Positions 8,418-18,031 of a stretch of DNA of 64,000 bases are shown here, in pieces; position 1 is the first letter of the stretch, and the number at the start of each line of letters is the position of its first letter. The notes below the pieces were generated by a model that was given only the letters and a program-made list of their open reading frames with translations, was not told the origin of the DNA and searched no databases. The stretch is from Pseudomonas sp. 8AS. GTDB lineage: Bacteria; Pseudomonadota; Gammaproteobacteria; Pseudomonadales; Pseudomonadaceae. The stretch is from the NCBI RefSeq assembly GCF_902506505.1, contig NZ_LR733406.1, forward strand, positions 2,256,117 through 2,320,116. The letters run 5' to 3'. The translations under genes and the position numbers were made by a program.

Positions 8418-9407
8418 GTGCAAATTGCCCTGGCGCCCATGGAGGGCCTGGTCGACGAGATCCTGCGTGATGTGCTGACCCGGGTCGGCGGCATCGACTG
8501 GTGCGTGACCGAGTTCATCCGGGTCAGCGACCGCCTGTTGCCGGCCTCGCACTTCCGCAAGCTGGCGCCGGAGCTGCGCACGGGCGCGCGCACCGCCGCC
8601 GGCACGCCGCTGCGTGTGCAGCTGCTCGGCTCCGACCCGGTCTGTCTGGCGGAAAACGCCGCCTATGCCTGCGAGCTGGGCGCGCCGGTGATCGACCTCA
8701 ACTTCGGCTGCCCGGCCAAGACGGTGAACAAGTCGCGCGGCGGCGCGGTGCTGCTCAAGGAGCCGGAGCTGCTCCACGCCATCCTCTGCGAAGTGCGTCG
8801 GGCGGTGCCGCGCGAGATCCCGGTGACGGCGAAGATGCGCCTGGGCTTCGACAGCCCCGATGGCGCCCTCGACTGCGCGCGGGCGCTGGCCGATGGCGGG
8901 GCGGGGCAGCTGGTGGTGCATGCGCGGACCAAGGCCGACGGCTACAAGCCGCCGGCCCACTGGGAGTGGGTGGCGCGGGTGCAGGACGCAGTGCGCGTGC
9001 CGGTGTATGCCAATGGCGAGGTGTGGAGCCTCGATGACTGGCGGCGTTGCCGCGAGGTCAGCGGCGTCGAGGACATCATGCTCGGCCGCGGCCTGGTGGC
9101 CCGCCCGGACCTGGCCCGGCAGATCGCCGCGGCACGGGCCGGGCGCCACGTGGTGCCGATGAACTGGGGCGAGCTGCTGCCGCTACTGCGCGATTTCTGG
9201 CTGCAGGCCCGGCGCAAGATCGCCCCGCGCTATGCCCCGGGGCGCCTCAAACAGTGGCTGGCCATGCTCACCCGCAGCTACCCGGAGGCGGTCGCGCTGT
9301 TCGCCGCCATGCGCCGCGAGAACGACTGTGAGCGGCTGGATCTGCTGCTGGCCGCTGCGGCTGGCGGCGAGCGAATGGCCGACGAGGCGGATGCCCGGCT
9401 GTCCTGA
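8418..9407 (+). CDS. dusC: tRNA-dihydrouridine(16) synthase
   Basis: 329 residues, FMN-dependent TIM-barrel enzyme that reduces uridine 16 in the D loop of tRNA. The catalytic cysteine is Cys98 in [21 protein letters not shown]; the lysine of [24 protein letters not shown] and NGEVWS complete the active site and flavin pocket. The [13 protein letters not shown] block is the form typical of DusC rather than DusA or DusB. A GTG start at 8418 is used: it opens the conserved [10 protein letters not shown] and no ATG upstream fits. It stands alone between the thioesterase and the heat-shock gene. Confidence 0.94.
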   Translation: MQIALAPMEGLVDEILRDVLTRVGGIDWCVTEFIRVSDRLLPASHFRKLAPELRTGARTAAGTPLRVQLLGSDPVCLAENAAYACELGAPVIDLNFGCPAKTVNKSRGGAVLLKEPELLHAILCEVRRAVPREIPVTAKMRLGFDSPDGALDCARALADGGAGQLVVHARTKADGYKPPAHWEWVARVQDAVRVPVYANGEVWSLDDWRRCREVSGVEDIMLGRGLVARPDLARQIAAARAGRHVVPMNWGELLPLLRDFWLQARRKIAPRYAPGRLKQWLAMLTRSYPEAVALFAAMRRENDCERLDLLLAAAAGGERMADEADARLS

Positions 9408-9480
9408 GTGGAGGGTGGGATCTGCTGGCATGCGCGGCGCAGAGGGCGCTCTGCCCGCCGGATGGGCGCGACGACTATCC

Positions 9481-9508
9481 CTTGAATTTTTTCCCTGCGT
9501 CCACATCT
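9481..9508 (+). promoter_or_regulatory. Sigma32-type heat-shock promoter of ibpA
   Basis: CTTGAAT (9481-9487) and CCACATCT (9501-9508) are separated by 13 bp. This is close to the RpoH consensus CTTGAAA-N11-16-CCCCATNT. Transcription would start near 9515, giving an untranslated leader of about 60 nt that folds as described in the next entry. Confidence 0.75.
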
Positions 9509-9518
9509 GGGAGCTTGA

Positions 9519-9577
9519 GGGGCGCCGAAGTCGGGCCCCGGTCAATCCACTCGCTGAGATTCAGGAGACATGTCATG
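9519..9577 (+). promoter_or_regulatory. ROSE-like RNA thermometer in the ibpA leader
   Basis: Two hairpins are visible in the leader. The first is GGGGC (9519-9523) paired with GCCCC (9535-9539). The second pairs CUCGCUG (9550-9556) with CAGGAG (9562-9567), burying the ribosome-binding sequence AGGAG. Its strand contains UCGCU, the U(U/C)GCU anti-Shine-Dalgarno motif of ROSE elements, and the G at 9553 is left unpaired opposite the GG, which is the conserved ROSE bulge. ROSE elements melt on heating and release translation of small heat-shock genes. Confidence 0.75.
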
Positions 9578-10024
9578 AGCACTGCTTTTTCCATGGCCCC
9601 GCTGCTGCGTCAATCGGTCGGTTTCGACCGTTTCAACGACCTGTTCGAATCGGCCCTGCGCAGTAACGAGACCGGCAGTTCCTATCCGCCCTACAACGTC
9701 GAGAAGCATGGCGACGATCACTACCGCATCGTGGTGGCGGCGGCCGGGTTTCACGAAGAAGACCTGGAACTACAGGTCGAACGCGGGGTGCTGACCGTGA
9801 GCGGCGGCAAGCGCGAGCGTGGCGCGGAAGACGTGACCTATCTGCACCAGGGCATCGCCCAGCGCGGCTTCAAGCTGTCGTTCCGCCTGGCCGACCATAT
9901 CGAGGTGCAGGCCGCCAGCCTGCGCAACGGCCTGCTGCACATCGACCTGCTGCGCGTGGTGCCGGAGGAGGCCAAGGCCAAGCGCATTCCGATCAATGCA
10001 TCGCAGCCGGCCTTGCACGGCTGA
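9575..10024 (+). CDS. ibpA: Small heat-shock protein (IbpA/Hsp20)
   Basis: 149 residues. An ATP-independent holdase that binds unfolding proteins in the cytoplasm. The alpha-crystallin domain runs from about residue 38 (YPPYNVEKHGDDHYRIVVAAAGF) to 130 and includes RGFKLSFRLADHIEV and the beta-strand SLRNGLLHIDL; a short C-terminal extension carries the I-P-I motif (RIPI) used in oligomer contacts. The ATG at 9575 follows AGGAGACATGTC; frames open from 9482 are leader. Regulation is clear from the sequence: a sigma32-type promoter and a ROSE-type thermometer precede it. Confidence 0.95.
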   Translation: MSTAFSMAPLLRQSVGFDRFNDLFESALRSNETGSSYPPYNVEKHGDDHYRIVVAAAGFHEEDLELQVERGVLTVSGGKRERGAEDVTYLHQGIAQRGFKLSFRLADHIEVQAASLRNGLLHIDLLRVVPEEAKAKRIPINASQPALHG

Positions 10025-10083
10025 CCTCGCCGCCGGAGGGAAGGCCACGTGCCCATCGTGGTTGCAGTGGCGCTGGCGCTCGA

Positions 10084-10152
10084 GTGGGAGCGGATTGATC
10101 CGCGATAAGCGGTCGACTCCTTAGTCTCTTTCGCGGCTAAAGCCGCTCCCAC
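10084..10152. repeat. Inverted pair of REP-like elements
   Basis: GTGGGAGCGG (10084-10093) and CCGCTCCCAC (10143-10152) form a perfect inverted pair, each followed inward by a short GCGG-type partner. Together they can fold into a long hairpin between convergent ibpA and the glycerophosphodiesterase gene. The sequence type (GGAGCGGCTTTAGCCGCGA) is a familiar Pseudomonas REP. Confidence 0.7.
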
Positions 10153-10159
10153 GCTGGAA

Positions 10160-10879
10160 TCACTGCTCCAGCGTATCGACCGCCAGCCCAGGGAAGTCGG
10201 TGATGATGCTGTCCACGCCGAAATCGGCCAGGCGGCGCATCAGTGCGGCATCGTTGACCGTCCACACCGACACGTGCAGCCCGGCCTTCTGCGCCTTGGC
10301 CAGGCGTTCCGGGGTGCACAGGGTCCAGTTCAGGGCGAGCATCGAGCAGCCGTGGTGGGCGGCGACCTTCAGAGGGTCGAGCCAGTCGTACTCGGCTACC
10401 AGGCCGCGCGACAGTTCCGGGGCCAGGCGCTTGAGGGCGCGCAGCACTTCGCGCGAACTGCTGGTCACGGTGATGCGTTCGCTGATGGCGAAGCGTTCGG
10501 CCAGGGCCTGGATCGCCAGTACGGTGCGGGCGGCGCGCACCCGCGAGGCGCTTTTCACCTCCAGCTGCCAGTGCTCGAACGGGCACTGCTCGAACAGGCT
10601 GGCCAGGGTCGGGATCGGGCAGGGCGTCTTCCACTCGGGGCCGCCATGGCGGGCGTCGTAGCCCACCAGTTCGGCGGCCGCGTGCTCGACCACCTTGCCG
10701 CGCCGTCCGGTGGTGCGCTTGAGGGTCGTGTCATGGATCACCATCAGCTCGCCGTCGCGCGACAGGTGCAGGTCCAGTTCGCAGCGGGTGACGCCGTGTT
10801 TGAGGCATTGCTGGAAGCTGGCGAGGGTGTTTTCCGGCGCTTCGCCCTTGGCGCCGCGGTGGCCGTAGATAAGGGTCAC
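10160..10879 (-). CDS. Glycerophosphodiester phosphodiesterase, cytoplasmic type
   Basis: 239 residues. It hydrolyses glycerophosphodiesters to glycerol 3-phosphate and an alcohol. The GDPD catalytic residues are all present: His7-Arg8 in YGHRG, the metal ligands Glu34 and Asp36 in CELDLHLS, and His49 in VIHD. There is no signal peptide, as in UgpQ rather than periplasmic GlpQ. The GTG start at 10879 was chosen because AAGGA precedes it and it opens TLIYGHRG; longer frames read through the upstream gene. It overlaps the preceding small exported gene by four bases, so both belong to one operon with the PilZ gene. Confidence 0.9.
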   Translation of the reverse strand: MTLIYGHRGAKGEAPENTLASFQQCLKHGVTRCELDLHLSRDGELMVIHDTTLKRTTGRRGKVVEHAAAELVGYDARHGGPEWKTPCPIPTLASLFEQCPFEHWQLEVKSASRVRAARTVLAIQALAERFAISERITVTSSSREVLRALKRLAPELSRGLVAEYDWLDPLKVAAHHGCSMLALNWTLCTPERLAKAQKAGLHVSVWTVNDAALMRRLADFGVDSIITDFPGLAVDTLEQ

Positions 10880-11187
10880 TGTTGTTCCTTGGGGGTGGGG
10901 TAACGGGGCTGGTGGTGGAGCACGCTGTTGACCACGTGATCGTACTCGAAATACACGCTGAACTCGCGGTAGTCCCAGCGGGTGATCGGCGGCTGGCCGA
11001 CCGCGGCGTGCTCCTCGTCGGCCAGGCCGAAGCGCTCCAGCACCGAGCGCTGCGATTCGCCGCGCTGGGGCAGGGCGAGGCCGGGCTGGCCTTGCTGGCC
11101 GAGGGGGATGTGCAGGGTTTCGCCGGCAACCGGCAGGATCAGGGTGAGGCTCAGCAGGCCGAGCAGGTGGCGCACGCGCCGCCTCAC
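10876..11187 (-). CDS. Small exported protein of unknown function
   Basis: 103 residues. Residues 1-22 form a signal peptide (RRR, then LLGLLSLTLILPVAG) with a likely cut before Glu23. The mature part carries RSVLERFG, then GQPPITRWDYREFSVYFEYDHVVNSVL, a pattern (G-x-PPI-x-x-W-x-Y then V-x-F-E-x-x-x-V) that recalls the short two-layer fold of BamE/SmpA lipoproteins, although there is no lipobox. It overlaps its neighbours by four bases on each side (PilZ gene upstream, phosphodiesterase downstream), so the three proteins are probably made together. I know equivalents beside the same neighbours in other pseudomonads; function is not established. Confidence 0.75.
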   Translation of the reverse strand: MRRRVRHLLGLLSLTLILPVAGETLHIPLGQQGQPGLALPQRGESQRSVLERFGLADEEHAAVGQPPITRWDYREFSVYFEYDHVVNSVLHHQPRYPTPKEQQ

Positions 11188-11759
11188 CGGTGCTGCTCGC
11201 GGGCCAGGCGGCGCTGTTGCGCCTGCTTCTGCAGGATATGCCGGGCCAGCAGCTGGCGCTGGGCATCGGTCAGGGCCTCGAACTCGGTGCCGATGTCGAA
11301 CTGGCCGTCCTCGCGCTCCTGGCAGTGCATGACCCTGGCCCGCAGCAGCAGGCCGAGAGCTTGCGGCATCAGCACCATCTTCAGCGCCAGGTGGCTGCCG
11401 GGTTCGATCGCCTGCGCGTGGTTGAAGCTGATGCCGCCCTCGGACAGCGATACCTGGCGTGGCGTGCCGATATCGCGCAGCAGGTTCTGCGCCAGGGCCT
11501 GGCCGAGCAGGTCGATGCGCTTGTTCATCACTTTCAGGTAGTTGGCCAGGGTGCGGTCGCGCTCGCTGATGTGGCGCAGCAGATGCTGCGACTCGAAGTC
11601 CATCAGGTGCAGGTCGCTGAGCAGATTGAACAGCGGCGAGGCATCGTGTAGCGCGTCACTGGCCAGCGCTTGGGGCCCGGAAAGCAGGCTGAAATCCAGT
11701 GCGATCGTATCCTCGATACGGTAGTATTCGCGGCGATCATCAGCGTCTCGATACGACAT
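11184..11759 (-). CDS. PilZ-domain protein
   Basis: 191 residues. It has the two parts of a c-di-GMP-binding PilZ site, but far apart: RREYYR near the N-terminus (residues 9-14, an RxxxR form) and VSLSEGGISF near residue 103, in place of the usual (D/N)xSxxG. The Asp/Asn of the second motif is Ser here, so nucleotide binding is uncertain. Between them lies a helical insert (about residues 25-95). The ATG at 11759 opens MSYRDADDRREYYRIED. It is divergent from lolC with 94 bp between starts. Likely role: c-di-GMP-linked adaptor for surface or envelope behaviour, inferred only. Confidence 0.75.
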   Translation of the reverse strand: MSYRDADDRREYYRIEDTIALDFSLLSGPQALASDALHDASPLFNLLSDLHLMDFESQHLLRHISERDRTLANYLKVMNKRIDLLGQALAQNLLRDIGTPRQVSLSEGGISFNHAQAIEPGSHLALKMVLMPQALGLLLRARVMHCQEREDGQFDIGTEFEALTDAQRQLLARHILQKQAQQRRLAREQHR

Positions 11760-11853
11760 GGCGAACCCATGGCAGCAGTGGTGGTCTGAGTGTAAAGCTG
11801 CTCGCCTAGCCCCGCCACAAGGACGTTTCTTCTTTCGCCAGCGAACCCCATAC

Positions 11854-13102
11854 ATGTTCAGACCCTTGCCGTTCTTCATCGGCTTGCGTTACACGCGGGC
11901 CAAACGTCGCAGCCTTTTCGTCTCCTTCATTTCCCTCACCTCGATCATCGGCCTCGCCCTGGGCGTGCTGGTGATGATCGTCGTGCTGTCGGTGATGAAC
12001 GGCTTCGACCGCGAGATGCGCGACCGTGTGCTGGGCATGGTGCCGCATGCCTCGCTGGAGAGCGGTCAGCCGCTGCCGGACTGGCGGCGTATCGCGGCCC
12101 GGGCGAGCGAAAACCAGCAGGTCGTGGCGACGGCCCCCTTCACCCAGATGCAGGGCCTGCTGACCAATCAGGGGCAGGTGCAGAAGGTTCTGATCAATGC
12201 CATCGACCCGGCCGAAGAGCGCAAGGTCTCGATCATTGGCAACTTTTTCCTGAAAGACCAGGGCGCGCTGGAAAGCCTGCAGCCTGGCGACTTCGGCATC
12301 GCCATCGGCGATCTGGCGGCGAAGAAGCTCGGCCTGGCGCTCGGCGACAAGGTCACCTTCGTCGCGCCCGAGGTGGCGGTCACCCCGGCCGGCATGTTTC
12401 CACGCATGAAGCGTTTCACCGTGGTCGGCATCTTCCATGTCGGTGCCGGCGAGATCGATGGCCATGTGGCCATGGTGCATGTGCAGGATGCCGGGCGCCT
12501 GCTGCGCATGAAGCCGGGCGAGGTGCAGGGCATCCGCCTCAAGCTGCAGGATCTGTTCGAGGCGCCGCGGGTGGCCTGGGAGTTGTCCCAGGCCCTGCGC
12601 GCCGAGGATTTCTATGCGCGCGACTGGACCTCGACCCACGGCAATCTGTACCAGGCGATCCGCATGGAGAAGGCCATGATCGGCCTGCTGCTGTTGCTGA
12701 TTGTCGCGGTCGCCGCGTTCAACATCGTTTCCACCCTGGTCATGGTGGTGACCGACAAGCAGGCGGATATCGCCATCCTGCGCACCCTCGGTGCCACGCC
12801 GCGGCAGATCATGCTGACCTTCATGGTCCAGGGCACCGTGATCGGCGTGGTCGGTACCCTGGTCGGCGGCGTGCTGGGCGTGCTCGCCGCGCTCAATGTC
12901 AGCGCCGCGATCAAGTGGCTGGAGGGCGTGCTGGGCATCCAGTTCCTCAATGCCGAGGTGTATTTCATCGACTACCTGCCTTCGCAGGTGCAGGTCGAGG
13001 ACGTGGTGCTGGTGTGCGCCGCGGCGTTGCTTCTGAGTTTCTTTGCCACCCTTTACCCGGCTCGGCGTGCGGCGCGCACCCAGCCAGCGGAGGCTTTGCG
13101 TT

Positions 13103-13110
<8 letters not shown>
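11854..13110 (+). CDS. lolC: Lipoprotein-releasing ABC transporter permease, LolC/LolE family (first copy)
   Basis: 418 residues, inner membrane. LolCDE extracts outer-membrane lipoproteins from the inner membrane and hands them to LolA. Residues about 22-46 form the first membrane helix ([27 protein letters not shown] shared with the paralogue), followed by a large periplasmic domain to about residue 265 and three helices in the C-terminal FtsX-type region. The ATG at 11854 opens [19 protein letters not shown]; the frame is open upstream without homology. It overlaps lolD by eight bases. Whether this is LolC or LolE by function cannot be told from the sequence; names follow gene order. Confidence 0.93.
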
Positions 13111-13786
<676 letters not shown>

Positions 13787-13787
13787 T

Positions 13788-15032
13788 ATGTTCCGGCCAA
13801 TCGCGCTTTTCATCGGCACCCGTTACACCCGCGCCAAGCGGCGCAACCACTACATCTCCTTCATTTCGCTGACCTCGATGATCGGCCTCGGTCTCGGCGT
13901 GCTGGCGATGATCGTGGTGCTCTCGGTAATGAACGGTTTCCAGAAGGAAATGAGCACGCGCATCCTCGGCATGGTGCCGCACGCCACCCTCAGCGCCGAG
14001 CAGCCGCTGGCCGACTGGCATGCCGTGGCCGAGGTGGCCAGGCGCAATCCGCAGGTGACCGGTGCGGCGCCTTTTGCCGAGCTGGAGGGGATGTTTTCCT
14101 CCCGCGGCGTCATGCAGCCGATCCTGGTCAACGGCATCGATCCGACCCAGGAACAGCAGGTCTCGATCATCGGCCAGCATATGGTCCAGGGGCGCCTGGA
14201 TGACTTGCGCCCGGGTGAGTTCGGCGTGGTGATCGGCGAGACGACCGCGCGGCGTTTCCGTCTCAACGTCGGCGACAAGCTGACCCTGATCGTGCCCGAG
14301 GTGAGCAGCAGCGCGAGCGGCATCACCCCGCGCATGCAGCGCCTGAACGTGGTCGGGGTGTTCAAGGTGGGCGCCGAGCTGGATGGCAGTCTGGCGCTGA
14401 TCAGCATCGCCGATGCCTCGAGCATCCAGCGTTTCGCTGCGCAGCAGGTGCAGAGCGTGCGTATCGCGCTGAAGGATCTGTACCAGGCGCCGCAGGTTTC
14501 CGCCGCCATCGCCGCCAGTCTGGGGGTCGGCTACAAGGCCAACGACTGGACCCATACCCAGGGCAGCCTGTTCAGCGCGATGAAGATGGAGAAGACCATG
14601 ATCGGCCTGCTCCTGTTGCTGATCATCGCGGTTGCCGCGTTCAACATCATCGCCACCCTGGTCATGGTGGTGGCCGACAAGCGCTCCGATATCGCCATCC
14701 TGCGCACCCTCGGCGCCACGCCGGGGCAGATCATGAGCACCTTCATGGTTCAGGGCACGGTAATCGGCAGCATCGGTACCCTGGTCGGCGGCGTGCTGGG
14801 GGTGGTTGTCGCGCTCAACGTGAGCAGCTGGGTAGCCTGGCTGGAGCGGGCCAGTGGGGTGCATATCCTCAGTTCGGATATCTACTACATCAACAACCTG
14901 CCATCCGACCTGCAGGCCGCCGATGTCCTGCTGATCTGTGGTGCCGCGTTGCTGATGAGTTTCCTCGCCACCCTGTACCCGGCCTGGCGCGCCTCGCGTA
15001 CCCAGCCGGCGGAAGCGTTGCGCTACGACTGA
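13788..15032 (+). CDS. lolE: Lipoprotein-releasing ABC transporter permease, LolC/LolE family (second copy)
   Basis: 414 residues, paralogous over its full length to the permease two genes upstream (same [18 protein letters not shown] start, same first helix and C-terminal [21 protein letters not shown]). One long periplasmic domain sits between helix 1 and the three C-terminal helices. It completes the heterodimeric LolC-LolE pair around lolD and starts one base after the lolD stop. The operon ends in a strong bidirectional terminator 17 nt downstream. Confidence 0.93.
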   Translation: MFRPIALFIGTRYTRAKRRNHYISFISLTSMIGLGLGVLAMIVVLSVMNGFQKEMSTRILGMVPHATLSAEQPLADWHAVAEVARRNPQVTGAAPFAELEGMFSSRGVMQPILVNGIDPTQEQQVSIIGQHMVQGRLDDLRPGEFGVVIGETTARRFRLNVGDKLTLIVPEVSSSASGITPRMQRLNVVGVFKVGAELDGSLALISIADASSIQRFAAQQVQSVRIALKDLYQAPQVSAAIAASLGVGYKANDWTHTQGSLFSAMKMEKTMIGLLLLLIIAVAAFNIIATLVMVVADKRSDIAILRTLGATPGQIMSTFMVQGTVIGSIGTLVGGVLGVVVALNVSSWVAWLERASGVHILSSDIYYINNLPSDLQAADVLLICGAALLMSFLATLYPAWRASRTQPAEALRYD

Positions 15033-15048
15033 GGTCGCCGGGCCGAAT

Positions 15049-15078
15049 GAAAAACGCCGCTTGATAGCGGCGTTTTTC
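15049..15078. terminator. Bidirectional terminator between lolE and the DUF2062 gene
   Basis: A perfect 12-bp stem, GAAAAACGCCGC / GCGGCGTTTTTC, with a 6-base loop. T-runs serve both directions, and its right arm includes the stop codon of the leftward DUF2062 gene. Confidence 0.9.
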
Positions 15079-15610
15079 ATTTCTGGGCGGGCTGTTGCTG
15101 GCGTCGTTCCTGGCGCTTGCGCCAGTTGTGGCGCACCCACCAGCGCCAGTAGAGCATGGTCAGGTTGTAGGCCAGTACGGAAAAGATCAGGCCGGCCACC
15201 AGCGAGCCGAGCAGGAAGGGCTGCCAGAGGGTGGCCAGTTCGCCGCTGATCCATTCCCAGGTCAGCTCGTCCGGCAGCAGCATGGGTGGCACGCCCATGA
15301 TCCAGGCGCCCAGCTTGTAGGTGCAGTAAAACACCGGCGGCATGGTGATCGGGTTGGTCAGCCAGACCAGCCCCACGGAAATCGGCAGGTTGCCGCGCAC
15401 CGGCACCGCCAGGCTGGCGGCCAGGAGCATCTGCATGGGCAGGGGAATGAAAGCGGCAAACAGGCCCACGGCCATGGCCCGGGCGACCGAGTGGCGGTTG
15501 AGGTGCCAGAGGTTGGGGTCATGGAGCAGCTTGCCCAGAAAGCGCAGCGATTTGTTCGCTCGGATGCTCTCCGGGTCGGGCATGTAGCGCTTGAATACGC
15601 GGCGCGGCAT
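15077..15610 (-). CDS. DUF2062 inner-membrane protein
   Basis: 177 residues, full-length DUF2062. After a cytoplasmic N-terminus (MPRRVFKRYMPDPESI) come hydrophobic segments at about residues 46-72 (AVGLFAAFIPLPMQMLLAASLAV), 83-110 and 128-155, with the conserved NP-x-TMPP motif between the first two. The C-terminus is basic. The ATG at 15610 was preferred to a longer frame because it opens the conserved start. It is convergent with lolE and divergent from comEC. Function is unknown, though its constant position beside comEC and lol genes in Pseudomonas points to the envelope. Confidence 0.85.
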   Translation of the reverse strand: MPRRVFKRYMPDPESIRANKSLRFLGKLLHDPNLWHLNRHSVARAMAVGLFAAFIPLPMQMLLAASLAVPVRGNLPISVGLVWLTNPITMPPVFYCTYKLGAWIMGVPPMLLPDELTWEWISGELATLWQPFLLGSLVAGLIFSVLAYNLTMLYWRWWVRHNWRKRQERRQQQPAQK

Positions 15611-15733
15611 AAGACTCTCGGGTAACGGAAGCGCAGCTATTATGCACCGATTGGCGGTGACTGGCTTGTGACAGGCCGGCAACCATCGGATCGATGGCGC
15701 ACCAGGAAGGTTGTGCCCGCAAAGGAGAACGGG

Positions 15734-17959
15734 ATGCGCGCAGGGATGCTGGCACTGGCCGCCGGATTGGCCAGCCTCAGCCTGTTACCGGCATTGCCGC
15801 CGACCTGGCTGCTGTGGCTGGCGTTGCCTGCGGCGCTGATGCTGCTGCCGTATCGCAGCTATCCGCTGGCCCTGTTCCTGTTCGGCCTGTGCTGGGCCAG
15901 CGTGTCGGCGCAGTGGGCGCTGGACGAGCGCCTGGCGCCTGCGCTGGATGGCCAGACCCTGTGGCTGGAGGGGCGGGTGGTCGGCCTGCCGGAGCGGCGC
16001 GGCGGCGTGGTGCGTTTCCAGCTGGCCGAGGCGCAGGCGCGGCGGGCGTCCTTGCCGGGGCTGCTGCGCCTGGCCTGGTATGACGGGCCGGCACTGCAAG
16101 CCGGGGAGCGCTGGCGCCTGGCGGTGCGTCTCAAGCGCCCGCAGGGCCTGGTCAACCCGCAGGGTTTCGACTACGAGGCCTGGCTGCTGGCGCAGCGCAT
16201 CGGCGCCGGCGGCACGGTCAAACAGGGTGAACGCCTGCAAGCGGCGGGTGGCCTGTCGGCCTGGCGCGACACGCTGCGCCGGCGCGTGCTGGCTGTCGAT
16301 GCCTGGCACCGCGAGGGCGCCCTGGCCGCGCTGGTGCTGGGCGATGACTCGGGTCTGAGCCCGGCGGACTGGCGGGTGCTGCAGGACACCGGCACGGTGC
16401 ACCTGCTGGTGATTTCCGGGCAGCACGTCGCCTTGCTGGCGGCCTTGCTCTATGGCCTGGTCGCCGGTCTGGCACGGCTCGGCTGGTGGCCGCAACGGTT
16501 GCCCTGGCTGCCCGCGGCCTGTGCCCTGGCCTTCGTCGGAGCCTTGGCTTACGGTCTGCTGGCCGGCTTCGAGGTGCCGGTGCGGCGGGCCTGCGTGATG
16601 ATCGCGGTGGTGCTGCTGTGGCGCTTGCGCTTTCGCCATCTCGGGGTGTGGACGCCGCTGCTGCTGGCCTGGATTCTGCTGTTGCTGGTCGAGCCGCTGG
16701 CGGTGCTGCAGGCCGGGTTCTGGCTGTCCTTCGGCGCGGTGGCGGTGCTGGCGCTGGTCTTCAGCGGCCGCCTGGGTGGCTGGTCCTGGTGGCAGGTGTG
16801 GTGGCGGGCGCAGTGGACCCTGGCCGTCGGCCTGCTGCCGCTGTTTCTTGCCCTCGGCCTGCCGCTCAGTGCCAGCGGGCCGCTGGCCAACCTGCTGGCG
16901 GTGCCCTGGGTGAGTTTTCTGGTGGTGCCGCTGGCCTTGCTGGGAACCCTGCTGTTGCCCCTGCCTGGAGTGGGTGAGGGGCTGCTGTGGCTGGCCGGTG
17001 GCCTGCTCGAGGTGCTGTTCCAGCTGCTGGATCTGCTCGCCACGGCGCTGCCGGCCTGGCTGCCCATGCACCTGCCGCTCTGGGCCTGGTTACTGGTCAG
17101 CCTGGGCGCCTGGCTGGTTCTGCTGCCGGCTGGGCTGCCGTTGCGGGCCCTGGGGTTGGTGCTGTTGCTGCCGCTGGGCTTCCCGCCGCAGCAACTGCCG
17201 GCGCCTGGGCGCGCGGAAGTCTGGCAGCTGGACGTGGGGCAGGGCCTGGCGGTGCTGGTGCGTACTCGCCAGCACTCCTTGTTGTATGACGCCGGGCCGC
17301 GCTATGGCGACTTCGATCTGGGCGAGCGGGTGGTGCTGCCGGCGCTGCGTTACCTGGGCCTGGAGCGCCTGGATGTGTTGCTGCTCAGCCATGCCGATAG
17401 CGACCATGCCGGCGGTGCCCTGGCCGTGCGTCAGCGCATGCCGGTGGTGCAGGTGTTGAGTGGCGAAGCTGCCGCGCTGCCAGTGGCACTGGGCGCTGCG
17501 TCCTGCGTGGACGGCGCGACCTGGCAGTGGGATGGGGTGCGTTTCACCACCTGGCGCTGGGCTCAGGCCGGCGAGGGCAATCCGGCGTCCTGCGTGCTCA
17601 AGGTCGAGGCCGCCGGTGAGAGTCTGCTGCTCACCGGCGATATCGATGAGGCGGCGGAACAGGCACTGCTCCGCGCGGGGCGTGATCTGCGCGCCGACTG
17701 GCTGCAGATTCCCCATCACGGCAGCCGCAGTTCGTCCTCGGCTGCCTTTCTCGATGCGGTTGCGCCGACGGCCGCGCTGCTGTCGCGGGGGCCGCGCAAT
17801 CCCTTCGGCCATCCCCATGCGCAGGTCGTGGCGCGCTATCGGGCACGTTCCATCGCACTCCATGACAACGTCGCCAGTGGCGCGCTGCGCATCGAGCTGG
17901 GCGCGCGTCAGCCGGTATTTGGCTGGCGTGAGCGCGCGGTTTTCTGGCGGGAAAAATGA
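15734..17959 (+). CDS. comEC: ComEC/Rec2-family DNA uptake channel
   Basis: 741 residues. The family transports single-stranded DNA across the inner membrane during transformation. The N-terminal DUF4131 region carries two or three helices and an OB-like domain, the central Competence domain holds many helices and the signature HLLVISGQHVALLA, and the C-terminus is a metallo-beta-lactamase-like domain with H553-x-D-x-DH558 (LLSHADSDHAGG) and IPHHGSRSSSS. All domains are intact. Start ATG 15734 follows AAGGAGAACGGG. It ends 72 nt before exbB, read in the same direction. Whether the strain is transformable cannot be judged here. Confidence 0.93.
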   Translation: MRAGMLALAAGLASLSLLPALPPTWLLWLALPAALMLLPYRSYPLALFLFGLCWASVSAQWALDERLAPALDGQTLWLEGRVVGLPERRGGVVRFQLAEAQARRASLPGLLRLAWYDGPALQAGERWRLAVRLKRPQGLVNPQGFDYEAWLLAQRIGAGGTVKQGERLQAAGGLSAWRDTLRRRVLAVDAWHREGALAALVLGDDSGLSPADWRVLQDTGTVHLLVISGQHVALLAALLYGLVAGLARLGWWPQRLPWLPAACALAFVGALAYGLLAGFEVPVRRACVMIAVVLLWRLRFRHLGVWTPLLLAWILLLLVEPLAVLQAGFWLSFGAVAVLALVFSGRLGGWSWWQVWWRAQWTLAVGLLPLFLALGLPLSASGPLANLLAVPWVSFLVVPLALLGTLLLPLPGVGEGLLWLAGGLLEVLFQLLDLLATALPAWLPMHLPLWAWLLVSLGAWLVLLPAGLPLRALGLVLLLPLGFPPQQLPAPGRAEVWQLDVGQGLAVLVRTRQHSLLYDAGPRYGDFDLGERVVLPALRYLGLERLDVLLLSHADSDHAGGALAVRQRMPVVQVLSGEAAALPVALGAASCVDGATWQWDGVRFTTWRWAQAGEGNPASCVLKVEAAGESLLLTGDIDEAAEQALLRAGRDLRADWLQIPHHGSRSSSSAAFLDAVAPTAALLSRGPRNPFGHPHAQVVARYRARSIALHDNVASGALRIELGARQPVFGWRERAVFWREK

Positions 17960-18031
17960 GAACCGGAGAGGTCTGTTCGGCGGCATCCCTATGCTAGAGT
18001 GGCGCCACTTTTCCGAGGGGGATGCACTACC

